From the NCBI GenBank assembly GCA_046715235.1, contig JBKJZO010000014.1, positions 1-39,838 on the forward strand: a stretch of 39,838 bases of DNA, written 5' to 3'. The notes under the pieces were generated by a model. The model did no database searches. It was not told the origin of the DNA and saw only the letters and a program-made list of their open reading frames with translations. The position numbers were made by a program, and so were the translations under genes. Each line of letters begins with the position of its first letter. The stretch's first letter is position 1. This stretch comes from JBKJZO01 sp046715235. Its GTDB lineage: Bacteria > Actinomycetota > Actinomycetes > BP-191. Shown here piece by piece: positions 7,063 to 14,856 of the stretch.

Positions 7063-9870
7063 CTAACGGGTCGGCCTGACCGCCAACTTCATGCCGGCAC
7101 CCGCCCCCGCAGCGGTGACGGCGCGCACCTCAAGGAGATAACTACGGTCCTTCACCAACCCCGGGACAGTCGCCGATCGAGCGAGAGCCGCCGACGTCCA
7201 CCGGGTCCAGGTGCGGCCCGCATCCGCCGACGTACGGAACTCGTAGCGCAGCAGCGGCACCCCACCGGTCGACGCCGGTGCAGTCCACGTCGCCACCGTG
7301 CGCAACGCCGCGGGGAAGGTCGCCGCCAACAAGCGCACTGCACCGGGGACCGTGGCCGGTACGGCAACGGCCGCAATCGACTGCGGGCTGCTGCCGACCT
7401 TGTTGATCGCGACGACAGCGAACGAATAGCTGCGCCCATTGACCAACCCGACGACGACGCAACGCGCAAGGCCGGTCGTCGTGCAGCTCGCCCCACCCGG
7501 CGTCGCAACGACGCGGTAGCCGGTGACGGCTGCGGTGCCGTTCGCCGCGGGAAGAGACCACGCGACCGTGGCCCGCGCATTGCCTCGCACCGCGACGACG
7601 CGGCTAGGCACGCCTGGCACTGCGGCCGGGACGGCAGCAAGTGAGGCGACCGACGGCAGCCCGGAGCCCTTCCCATTCGAGGCGGTGACAGCGAATCGGT
7701 ACGACTTGCCGTTGGCCAGCCCGGCTACCGTGCATCGCGGCACGGTCGCGCTGACGCAGCTTCGACCACCTGGGGTCGCAACAACGCGGTAGCTGGTGAT
7801 CGGGCTTCCGATCGCGGGCGCGGCCCACGTCACGACCGCGGAAAGGTGACCGCGCATGGCAACGACTCGAGTCGGCTGACCAGGGACCCTCGGCGCGGGT
7901 GCAATCGCGGGGGCGACGATCGGTGCGGTCGTGGCGACCGGAGCGGTTTCCGTTACGGGCGATGCCACTCTGGGCGTCGGGATGACAGCGGCGGAGGCCA
8001 CCGAGGGGGAGCTGCTGCCCGCGACGTTCGTGGCACGCACCGTGAACGTGTACGCCGTTCCGGCGGCAAGACCGGGCACGGTGCAACTCAGTGAGCCGGT
8101 CGTGGCGCACGTCGACCCGCCGGGGCTCGCCATCACCGTGTACGCCGTGATCGCCGCGCCGCCGTCGCTTGCCGGCGCCGACCAGGTGACCGTCGCCGAC
8201 TCGGCGCCCGCGACTGCCGTCACCGAACTCGGCCGGTCGGGCACATACCGCGGCACTACCGGCGCTGTCGCCGAGGATGCCGCGCCGACGCCGGCGATGT
8301 TCGTTGCGGTCACGGTGAACGTGTACGCCGTGCCGTTGACGAGGCCGTAGACGTCACACTGGTTTCCCTGGTGTGTCTCCCAGGTCGAAGTGCAACCCGC
8401 TCCACCGGGGCTCGCGGTTACCCGGTAGCTGCTGATGCGGCTGCCGCCCGTGCTCGCCGGCGGGTTCCAGGTCACGTGCGCCTGCCGGTATCCAGCGTCG
8501 GCAGTCGCATCGACCGGCGCGCCCGGTGGCACCGGCAGCGCGGCCGGCGTACCGAGGTTGCGTGCGTACAGCTGCTCGTAATGGTTCGTCGCGCCGGGAA
8601 CCAGGTTGCCGGAGATCGACCTGAACATGACTAGCGTGCCGTCACCGGACACCCAGCCACCACCACCGCCGTACTCGCCCTGCGTGCCGTCGCTGGAGAC
8701 GCTGACCTTGGAGACCACAAGCGTTGCCCGGTCGACGACATAAGTGTGGTGTCCGGTCGGGAACTCCGGTGCGAAGGCCGACGACCCCGACAGAAACGTG
8801 ACGAACCGGCCGTCTGCCGAGATCGAACTGCCGTACATATAGCCGCTGGGACGCAGACCCTCGTTGTTGTAGTCGACTTCAGTGATGACGCGGGTGGCGC
8901 GGTTGGCGACGTAGATGTGGCGTGAGTAGTCGATGCGCTCGTCAACCAGGTTAGAGGCGTCGGACTCGAAGGCGATGTGCAATCCGTTCGCGGAGATTGT
9001 CGGGTAGTAGCTGCCGTCATCGGCCTGCGTGCCGTAGTCATCGACGCTGACGCGCGTGAGCGCCGCCGTCGTGCGGTCCTTGAGGAAGATGTCGGACGCG
9101 ACGTTGGTGTCGCTCGGCACCAACGTGCTCGCCACGGATTCGAACACGACGTACCGGCCGTCGGCAGATATCGATGACTGCGTGCTGAGGTTGTTGCCTT
9201 GCGTGCCGTACGTCGAGACGCTCACCCGGGACACGACTGCGCCCGTGGTGCGATCTGCGACGAACACGTCCGCCATCGCGTTGGTGTCGCCGGCGACCAG
9301 GTTGGACGCGGTCGAGGTGAACGAGACGTATCGCCCGTCGGCCGAGATCGCGGGCGAGTCACTCGCGTTGTTGCCTTGCGTGCCGCCGCTGGCGACGCTG
9401 ACGCGGACAACTGCGCCGGTCGTGCGGTCGGCGACAAAGACATCGGATACGCCGTTGGTGTCCAAGGCGCCGACCAGGTTGGAAGCGGACGAGGTGAACG
9501 CGACGTAGCGACCATCCGCGGACAACGACGCGCTGTCGCTGTCGCCGTTCCCCTGAACGCTCCCGCTGCCGACGCTGACTCGCGTGACGACGTCCGTTGC
9601 GCGGTCGACGACGAACACGTCGGTCTTCGCGTTGGTGTCGCCGGTGACCAGGTTGGACGCCAGCGACGAGAACGCCACGATCTGCCCGTTGTTCGACGGG
9701 CTCGCCATGTTGCTGTCGTTGTTGCCCTCAGTGCCGCCGCTCGCGACGCTGATTCGCTGGGTGGTGCCCGCGGCCGCCGGCCAGGTCGAGGCGGCTGCCG
9801 GCGCCACCGCCGGCACAACGACGAGACCAGCGACGATTGCGCTGAGCGCGAGCACAGAGCGCCTGATCAC
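7063..9870 (-). CDS. Large secreted PD40/TolB-like propeller and fibronectin III protein
   Basis: This product of about 935 residues has a Sec signal peptide (MIRRSVLALSAIVAGLVVVP, ending near APAAAS). Residues about 40-440 hold seven repeats of the pattern ISADGRYVAF-x-S-x-ASNLV, DVFVADRTTGAV, RVSV, GTQGN, typical of PD40/TolB-type beta-propeller blades. These are followed by about five fibronectin type III domains (about 450-545, 548-636, 665-755, 757-845, 848-935); four share a PGG-x-x-C ... C-x-V-x-GL cysteine pair. There is no cell-wall anchor at the C-terminus, so it is probably released or loosely wall-bound. A catalytic domain is not visible; carbohydrate or protein binding is inferred. 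GTG at 9870 is chosen because GGGGGT precedes it; GTG at 9882 is the alternative. Confidence 0.85.
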   Translation of the reverse strand: MIRRSVLALSAIVAGLVVVPAVAPAAASTWPAAAGTTQRISVASGGTEGNNDSNMASPSNNGQIVAFSSLASNLVTGDTNAKTDVFVVDRATDVVTRVSVGSGSVQGNGDSDSASLSADGRYVAFTSSASNLVGALDTNGVSDVFVADRTTGAVVRVSVASGGTQGNNASDSPAISADGRYVSFTSTASNLVAGDTNAMADVFVADRTTGAVVSRVSVSTYGTQGNNLSTQSSISADGRYVVFESVASTLVPSDTNVASDIFLKDRTTAALTRVSVDDYGTQADDGSYYPTISANGLHIAFESDASNLVDERIDYSRHIYVANRATRVITEVDYNNEGLRPSGYMYGSSISADGRFVTFLSGSSAFAPEFPTGHHTYVVDRATLVVSKVSVSSDGTQGEYGGGGGWVSGDGTLVMFRSISGNLVPGATNHYEQLYARNLGTPAALPVPPGAPVDATADAGYRQAHVTWNPPASTGGSRISSYRVTASPGGAGCTSTWETHQGNQCDVYGLVNGTAYTFTVTATNIAGVGAASSATAPVVPRYVPDRPSSVTAVAGAESATVTWSAPASDGGAAITAYTVMASPGGSTCATTGSLSCTVPGLAAGTAYTFTVRATNVAGSSSPSVASAAVIPTPRVASPVTETAPVATTAPIVAPAIAPAPRVPGQPTRVVAMRGHLSAVVTWAAPAIGSPITSYRVVATPGGRSCVSATVPRCTVAGLANGKSYRFAVTASNGKGSGLPSVASLAAVPAAVPGVPSRVVAVRGNARATVAWSLPAANGTAAVTGYRVVATPGGASCTTTGLARCVVVGLVNGRSYSFAVVAINKVGSSPQSIAAVAVPATVPGAVRLLAATFPAALRTVATWTAPASTGGVPLLRYEFRTSADAGRTWTRWTSAALARSATVPGLVKDRSYLLEVRAVTAAGAGAGMKLAVRPTR

Positions 9871-10105
9871 AGTGACCCCCACAAACCCCAGAAACCCCCG
9901 TGCCCAGGGCGGACACAGACACCAGCCAGGGTCATCGGTGCTCGGTAGTCACCCGATGGGTCCGCTGCTTCGCATGTCATCGGACGCAAGCCGTAGCCCG
10001 CAATACGGCCGAATGGCCGAATGTGGATCTTCGTTGAGATGTGTCGCTTCTGGTGGGTTGCCGACGATTGCCGTGATCGAGGAGGCGCGAATCTTGCATC
10101 TGATT

Positions 10106-10183
10106 GCTGGCACCGCTGCGTATTCGAGTGTTGCGAATTACCGCTCATGTCATCCGCAGCAGCGATCAGCAGCGTCGAGCCGA
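10106..10183. repeat. 78-bp direct repeat, copy 1
   Basis: Copy 1 runs from GCTGGCACCGCTGCG to CAGCAGCGTCGAGCCGA and differs from copy 2 at three of 78 positions by my count. It contains the inverted repeat ATTCG...CGAAT around a seven-base loop, flanked further out by GCTGCG...CGCAGC, so the transcript or single strand could fold. It may be a copy of a dispersed element or the remains of a mobile element; I do not recognise it. Confidence 0.8.
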
Positions 10184-10379
10184 CATCCTCGCAAACCCGC
10201 AGGTCAGCGGCTTGAGCACGAGACGTCAGCACTGCTTGCGAGGCTCGCAGCGGCCGTGGTCAGTCGAGACGGTTCCCGCAGTGCGCAGCAAAGCCGCAGG
10301 TCAGAAGGCCGTGGGATCGGCCTCGACGCGGTGGCGGGCGAGGGGCGGTTGATTCATCTGGTGCAATACACAGACAACT

Positions 10380-10457
10380 GCTGGCACCGCTGCGTATTCG
10401 AGTGGTGCGAATTGCCGGTCATGTCATCCGCAGCAGCGATCAGCAGCGTCGAGCCGA
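10380..10457. repeat. 78-bp direct repeat, copy 2
   Basis: Copy 2 lies 274 bp downstream of copy 1 in the same orientation. The substitutions (TTG to GTG in the loop, and two in the ATTACCGCTC stretch) leave the ATTCG/CGAAT stem intact, so the hairpin is conserved between copies while loop bases change. Confidence 0.8.
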
Positions 10458-10572
10458 TGGCGGCTCGCAGCGCGATGCCGCGCGTTGCAGTCCGCGCTGC
10501 CGAACTGAACCGGAGCGGCCGTGACCAGGAACGCCCCGCAACCCCATCCGCGCCGCACGCGATCATGCCCGC

Positions 10573-11022
10573 ATGAACACCGGCGACGCGCCCGACCCCG
10601 ACAGCGAGTCGACCGCCGCCGTCTCCGCGCCGTCAACGAGAGGACCGGCGATGCCGCGCCCGCGCCGCCGCTGGGCGATCTACATCCCTTGGCTGCGACC
10701 CTGGCACCTGCACGCGCTCGGCGTGAGCGTGGTCTACGCGTACTTTTCTGCAGCAGAACTACTGCACCAGCCGGAAGACGGCGCGAACATCGGCGCAGGC
10801 CTAGCTCTGCTGCTGCTGTTCCCACTGGGGCTGCCGTGGACCGCGCCCGCATTGATCGCGGCTCGGACACCGCTCACGCACGCAGCTTTCCTCGCCGGGC
10901 CGGCAATCAACGTCGGTATTCACTACTTCCTGGCCCGCCGACGAGCTGCCGTCGCGGACCGGGCAGGAAAGCCGCCGAGCCGACGTGACCGGGGCCGTAA
11001 ACACGGCAGGGGAGTCGATTGA
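10573..11022 (+). CDS. Small integral membrane protein
   Basis: The 149-residue product has a disordered, charged N-terminus (about residues 1-35), a segment starting WAIYIPWLRPWHLHALGVSV, and hydrophobic stretches at about 47-62, 73-95 and 104-122, giving two to three membrane spans, then a basic C-terminal tail (RRRAAVADRAGKPPSRRDRG) that should face the cytoplasm. I do not recognise the family and no catalytic motif is visible. The ATG at 10573 follows a non-coding repeat region and the gene ends 61 bp before the dif site. Confidence 0.6.
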   Translation: MNTGDAPDPDSESTAAVSAPSTRGPAMPRPRRRWAIYIPWLRPWHLHALGVSVVYAYFSAAELLHQPEDGANIGAGLALLLLFPLGLPWTAPALIAARTPLTHAAFLAGPAINVGIHYFLARRRAAVADRAGKPPSRRDRGRKHGRGVD

Positions 11023-11083
11023 ACAGCCTTGGCGAAATCGCAGTCGCGCGAATGATGCCATCCGATGCATCACGCAGTGGTCT

Positions 11084-11111
11084 GATTGACATAATGTACA
11101 TTATCGGCGCT
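11084..11111 (-). other. dif: Chromosome dimer resolution site dif (XerCD site)
   Basis: On the minus strand the 28 bases are AGCGCCGATAA (XerC arm), TGTACA (centre) and TTATGTCAATC (XerD arm). This agrees at 24 of 28 positions with the actinobacterial dif consensus as I remember it (arms TTSRCCGATAA and TTATGTCAAGT, centre TVNACA); only the two outermost bases at each end differ. XerC and XerD recombine dif at the replication terminus, with FtsK, to resolve chromosome dimers. The site is intergenic, as expected. No other perfect copy of the core was seen in the window. The consensus is from memory, so the identification is strong but unverified. Confidence 0.75.
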
Positions 11112-11315
11112 TAAGTAGGACGAGTAGCAATAGCTGCAACAACTCGACTCACCCGTCCTCCAGCACGAAAGCGCTGGTCACGGGGCCTTTACATGGCGAC
11201 GTTTGTCCGTTTTCATTCGCGTCGCCGAACCAGGTTGCGCAGGCGACCGGGGGCCCAACGGGGGTGTCGGCGAGTCCTCAGCGACTCGTGCGAACGGTCG
11301 CTGCGTGGTGAGGGG
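11112..11315. other. Low-GC spacer right of dif
   Basis: No gene is supported here. A frame open from 11193 continues into the next gene, but the likely start of that gene is marked by the GAGGGG sequence at 11310-11315. Confidence 0.4.
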
Positions 11316-12020
11316 ATGCCATGTCCGCAGCAAAAGCATTTTCCGTGCAGCGGCTCCGAATTCTTGTTCCCATCATCCTCGCGCTATTGGATCTGTGGGT
11401 TCAATTCGCAACTGGGAATATGGATCTGGGAGCCAGCGGAAGGCCTGTGGGACGAGAGCAGCGCCAACTCATATTTCACGAGATCCGCGGGTGGCTTCAC
11501 CTATCGCGAGATGACGCGTGGGCGCGTGGAGGATCTGTGGGACGGCCTTAATACCGGCGCCGACGTGTATTCGAGCCGTAATGGCCGCGGATGGAGCGTC
11601 CCTCGAGGATGGTTGACCGACAGGTCGGTTCTCTACAAGTGGAACGGGAGCGCGTGGAACCAGTGCGGAGACTCCGGCTGGTACTCCAACGGCGGCACGC
11701 AGAACCGCTTCACGCCGACATTCTTCTGGGGAGCCGCATGCGGGGCCGCCGCATGGTACGGCACGTGGGGTTACGGGTATCAATGGACTGGCTCCGCTTG
11801 GAACGGCGGCGGTGCGTGGTCCGGCTACATATACCTCGACGACTTCGGCTCCATGGCTCAGGCCAATAACAAACCGACGCCACCTCCGGCAAACTCTAGC
11901 CCGGCTGCGCGACCCCAAAAGCCCAGCACTGGCCCGCCCAGCAATAGCCGAGGAGGGTCGTATCTCTCTCCTGGCGAGGGGCAAGTCACCGTCGACGTCC
12001 CAAGTCAGTCGATGGGCTGA
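11316..12020 (+). CDS. Aromatic-rich secreted protein, reading frame probably split
   Basis: The body (to the stop at 12018-12020) is very rich in Trp, Gly, Tyr and Asn, with repeated W-x-G-x-x-W units (YKWNGSAWNQCGDSGWYSN, YQWTGSAWNGGGAWSGY) and a Pro/Ser tail, typical of an exported binding protein. In this frame the first in-frame ATG is at 11316 and gives no signal peptide. Five bases later a different frame starts at ATG 11321, with ideal spacing from GAGGGG (11310-11315), and encodes MSAAKAFSVQRLRILVPIIL, a good signal peptide start. The two parts would fuse if one base were removed at about 11375-11430. So the gene is either frameshifted or mis-sequenced. A hand count of 11341-11460 gives 67 G/C in 120 (56%), well below the neighbouring core genes. 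Function unknown. Confidence 0.55.
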   Translation: MPCPQQKHFPCSGSEFLFPSSSRYWICGFNSQLGIWIWEPAEGLWDESSANSYFTRSAGGFTYREMTRGRVEDLWDGLNTGADVYSSRNGRGWSVPRGWLTDRSVLYKWNGSAWNQCGDSGWYSNGGTQNRFTPTFFWGAACGAAAWYGTWGYGYQWTGSAWNGGGAWSGYIYLDDFGSMAQANNKPTPPPANSSPAARPQKPSTGPPSNSRGGSYLSPGEGQVTVDVPSQSMG

Positions 12021-12125
12021 AAGGCTCAGCCGCTATTGACACTCATCACCGTCTTCTGTGGCGTCTCATGAAGAGCCGCAGAATCCGGTGGTGAACGTCT
12101 CTCCCATATTTTCGGTAGGACCCGC

Positions 12126-12677
12126 ATGTTGATAGACGAGGCTCGTGAGCACGCACGTCGGGAAGCCGCGACGACAATCAGCATCCATCACGTCCTCTTG
12201 GCATGCGCGGACCGAGAGAATACGGCTGCCGGTCAAATGCTTCGCGCGTCCGGTTGGCGTGATTTCGAGGAGGCGAGCACAACGGTGGGCGGGCACGAGC
12301 CGGCACGCCGGCTGTCACCCGAGCTGGTCTTGCATCTCGCCTGGGTGAATGGGCTCCGAACGGCGGGGTCTGCGAGTGTCGACTTCGATGTGTGCTTTCT
12401 TCTCAGCTCCATCGTCGGGCCAACGACATCAGTACACGGATGGCTTGAGCATCGCGGCGTCGACCTCGACGCGCTGTGCAGTGCCGCAGCTACAGCACTA
12501 TCGCTGCCGGAGTCAATATGCGAGCGACGACGGCACTGGTCGAAAGAACCGATCGTGGTCTCCGCGGACGACGTCCCAGATATCACCCGAGACCTTCAGA
12601 TGCGTGGACAGAAATACAAGTTCAATATCAAGGACGATGGCAGCGCAGTGATCCTACCCGAGGAGCTGCGCGAATAG
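12126..12677 (+). CDS. Stand-alone Clp N-domain (Clp R) protein
   Basis: The 183-residue product has the double repeat of the ClpA/ClpC N-domain: repeat one has LIDEAREHARREAATTISIH then HVLLACADREN and GQMLRASGW; repeat two has LSPELVLHLAWVNGLRTAG then VCFLLSSIVG, HGWLEHRGVDLDAL. In Clp ATPases this domain binds adaptors and substrates. There is no AAA+ domain and the protein ends after a further region of about 60 residues with DDVPDITRDLQMRGQKYKF. It may act as an adaptor or as a decoy for host Clp machinery, but this is inference. AGGA at 12116-12119 gives good start spacing. Codon use and GC appear lower than in core genes, as for its left neighbour; both lie between dif and a dif-like hairpin. 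Confidence 0.7.
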   Translation: MLIDEAREHARREAATTISIHHVLLACADRENTAAGQMLRASGWRDFEEASTTVGGHEPARRLSPELVLHLAWVNGLRTAGSASVDFDVCFLLSSIVGPTTSVHGWLEHRGVDLDALCSAAATALSLPESICERRRHWSKEPIVVSADDVPDITRDLQMRGQKYKFNIKDDGSAVILPEELRE

Positions 12678-13212
12678 GCGGCGCCTACCCGCATGCTGGT
12701 CGGTAGCCCGTGCACCTTCGTCCGGCCGAAGCCCCGGCTGAGGGTGTCCGACACTCCGTACCGATGACCCCGATAATGGAAGATTATCGGCGTCATCGGA
12801 ACTGAACTCGGGGTCCCGCTAAGAGGCGGTGACGTCGCTACACCGCCGACTGCCGCCGACCGGACGGGATGGCGATCAGCTGCGACTCGAACGGCCTGCG
12901 CGCCGCTTCTGCTATCTCGCGGAAGTAGAGATTGAACGACCTGCCAGCAGCAGCGCCTGCGAGGATCCGGCTTCTCGCGACCAGGCTTGTGAGCTTGTTG
13001 GAGCGAGGCCGGTCACGCAGTGGCCGCGATCGCGCTTGGTGTGGGCGTCAACTCGACAGAACTCAACAGGTGCGGGGCTGATGGGCCGCGCTTTGCAGAC
13101 TCGCTTCGGCGGTGGCACGAGAGGATCTTCGCCTTGCCCGGCTACTCGTCTCTACTCAACACGCGCCGTTGCCAGTTGAATCACGTCAGTTGCATCTGTT
13201 GCGGGGACTCAC
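12678..13212. other. Non-coding stretch containing the dif-like hairpin
   Basis: No gene is supported between the Clp N-domain gene and 13213. The notable content is the hairpin at 12761-12799. The imperfect inverted repeat GGGTGTC-C-GACACTCC (12732-12747) lies just left of it. Reading frames here have no recognisable product and look like decayed sequence. Confidence 0.4.
12761..12799. repeat. 17-bp inverted repeat made of two dif-like half-sites
   Basis: The left arm CCGATGACCCCGATAAT (12761-12777) pairs with the right arm ATTATCGGCGTCATCGG (12783-12799) at 16 of 17 positions around a five-base loop GGAAG. The inner CCGATAAT in each arm is the conserved part of the actinobacterial XerC arm, and ATTATCGGCG is identical over ten bases to the XerC side of the dif site at 11084-11111. 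Spacing between the ATAA cores is seven bases instead of dif's six. It could be a recombination site of an element that uses XerCD, an ssDNA attachment hairpin, or simply a terminator-like structure. Confidence 0.6.
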
Positions 13213-13454
13213 GTGGAACCGCTTTTGTCTGCGTTTGTGCTGGTCACCACCATCGAAGCGTTCGCGCTGCCGGGCGCCGGGATACATACGGCCCCGGTGA
13301 CATCGAGGTCACAAGGGTGGACAGCACGTACGACCAGGTCGCGACCGTCACCGGCACAGTCGACGGCCAGACGCACGCGAACGCAACGGCAACCGATCAC
13401 CGGATGGGCTACGGGTCCTACGTCACGATCCGCGACTACGGCCCTCGCTCCTGA
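13213..13454 (+). pseudogene. Remnant of a small exported protein, split between frames
   Basis: GTG at 13213, preceded by GGGGA at good spacing, starts MEPLLSAFVLVTTIEAFALP, a membrane or signal segment. That frame then loses coding character. From about 13285 another frame reads DTYGPGDIEVTRVDSTYDQ and continues for about 55 residues with a normal-looking, Thr/Asp-rich sequence to the stop at 13452-13454. Joining the two requires one indel. I do not recognise the product. It may be decayed or mis-sequenced. Confidence 0.35.
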
Positions 13455-13500
13455 GACCAACGGTCGGCCGCGCGACGCGGTGATCGCGGTGATCGCGGTG

Positions 13501-14238
13501 TCAGCCGTCCTGGCGCAATGAGCGGGCGAGCGCGACGAGCTGGTCCTCGGTCATCGTGTAGCTGGACACGTGCAGCAACTCACCGATGGTGGTGCGGACC
13601 ACCACCTCACCCGGCAGTCCCCGGTCCGTCCGTGGCACGACTGTCGCCGCCCCCGCCTCGACATCGAGTTGTCGTTGACCTGCGCGCCGGAGTGTCACGA
13701 ACGTCGACGCCACGACCTCCCGCCGCTGATCCGCACTCAGCGGCACGTCGTCACGCGCCTGCGGCCGGTAGACGGAGATGGTCGTGTCGCGCACCGCGTC
13801 GTCATCGAACCGGGTGAGTTCCCTCGCCTGGCCGAACGCGTAGACGTCGTGCTTCGTGTCCTTCTCCGCCCGCGCACCGTCCGCCCCCAGCCATACCCCT
13901 CCGCCGCCCGAGTCCGTCACCTCACCGACGGCCCGGTAGCCGTCGGGCATCTCGAACGTCCAGCCGAATCCGCGGCGCTCAACCGTGCCGGCGGGCGTCG
14001 GCGACGGCGAGGCCGATGACGACATCGGCGCCGGGAGAGCAGGATCCGGGGCGCGTCGATCCGTGGCCGCGAGCGGAACGGCGACGGCGACGGCGGCCGC
14101 TGCCGCCGCCCCGGCGACTGCAGTGACGGCTCGATGGCGCCGCCTGCGGGCAACGCCCGCGTGTACGGACTGGATCAAAGGCTCCGACAACGGCGGACCG
14201 GTCTCGAGGAGCTCGCGCAACTGCTGCTCAGTGGTCAC
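13501..14238 (-). CDS. Anti-sigma-like membrane protein
   Basis: The 245-residue product has a short cytoplasmic N-terminus (TTEQQLRELLETGPPLSEPL, about residues 2-35), one membrane span (about residues 37-58, VTAVAGAAAAAAVAVAVPL), a Ser/Pro/Ala linker, and an extracytoplasmic domain (about 85-245) beginning RRGFGWTFEMPDGYRAVG. Its GTG start overlaps the stop of the sigma gene by GTGA, so the two are translated together. Position and topology suggest it controls the sigma factor across the membrane, but it has no zinc-binding HXXXCXXC motif and no direct resemblance to a known anti-sigma domain, so the role is inferred from context. Confidence 0.75.
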   Translation of the reverse strand: MTTEQQLRELLETGPPLSEPLIQSVHAGVARRRRHRAVTAVAGAAAAAAVAVAVPLAATDRRAPDPALPAPMSSSASPSPTPAGTVERRGFGWTFEMPDGYRAVGEVTDSGGGGVWLGADGARAEKDTKHDVYAFGQARELTRFDDDAVRDTTISVYRPQARDDVPLSADQRREVVASTFVTLRRAGQRQLDVEAGAATVVPRTDRGLPGEVVVRTTIGELLHVSSYTMTEDQLVALARSLRQDG

Positions 14239-14762
14239 CGCAGGTCTCCGTCCGGCACAGCCGCGTCAATGCGCAGCGTCTTCAGTCCCCGTGAGATGTA
14301 GGAGCGGACAGCCCCCTCGCCGCACCGCAGCACGTCCGCGATCTGCGCGTCGGGAAGGTCGAGGAGGTAGCGCATGGCGATCGCGGCGCGCTGCTGCGCC
14401 GGCAGGGCGTCGAGCCGGTGCTTCAGGTCGTCGAGGTCGTCGTTGCGACCGAAGCCCGTCTCGCCACGTGGGTCGGCCACATCGTGGTCGTACGGCGCCG
14501 GCGACGGGTGACGGTGCCGACGCGCACTCAAGAAGGTGTTCACCATCGCGCGCCGCGTGTAGCCGACAGCGTTGCCATCCGTCGACACGCGCTGCCACGC
14601 CAGGCCCACACGCAGCACCGTTTCCTGGAACAGGTCCTCCGCTGCGGCCCGTTCGCCGGTGAGCGCGTGCGCGAACCGCAGCAGGCCCGGGCCGGCTTCG
14701 CGCACGAACGCGTCGAAGCCGGGGTCTACACCGAAGCGCGACGGTTGGCGGGCCATACCCAC
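14235..14762 (-). CDS. SigE-family ECF RNA polymerase sigma factor
   Basis: This 175-residue ECF sigma factor contains region 2 (FDAFVREAGPGLLRFAHAL to AAEDLFQETVLRV) and region 4 (LDALPAQQRAAIAMRYLLDL, DAQIADVLRCGEGAVRSYIS, the helix-turn-helix that contacts the -35 element). The composition and length fit the actinobacterial SigE-type group. GTG at 14762 is chosen because AAGGAG lies five bases upstream; an ATG two codons later is too far from it. It is the first gene of a two-gene unit with its membrane partner. Targets cannot be predicted from this window. Confidence 0.88.
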   Translation of the reverse strand: MGMARQPSRFGVDPGFDAFVREAGPGLLRFAHALTGERAAAEDLFQETVLRVGLAWQRVSTDGNAVGYTRRAMVNTFLSARRHRHPSPAPYDHDVADPRGETGFGRNDDLDDLKHRLDALPAQQRAAIAMRYLLDLPDAQIADVLRCGEGAVRSYISRGLKTLRIDAAVPDGDLR

Positions 14763-14856
14763 TAGTACTCCTTCCGCCGACCATTTGTTGCGCTGCGGCG
14801 ATGGGGAGAATTGACGTGGTGCACGTCGGGCCGCCGTGCTGTGCTGCCCGAAGGGC

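Larger units (their letters stand above)
9883..10572. other. Long non-coding stretch carrying a duplicated 78-bp element
   Basis: These 690 bases hold no reading frame that looks like a real gene. Their main content is the pair of 78-bp direct repeats at 10106 and 10380; the bases between them include shorter echoes such as CGCAGGTCAG. The region lies just left of the dif site. Confidence 0.5.

Noticed and set aside
10106..10457. A CRISPR array
   Set aside because: There are only two long repeats with a 196-bp spacer; the unit size and spacing do not fit.
13471..13500. Tandem nine-base units GTGATCGCG
   Set aside because: Two units in GC-rich DNA near a gene end are expected by chance.
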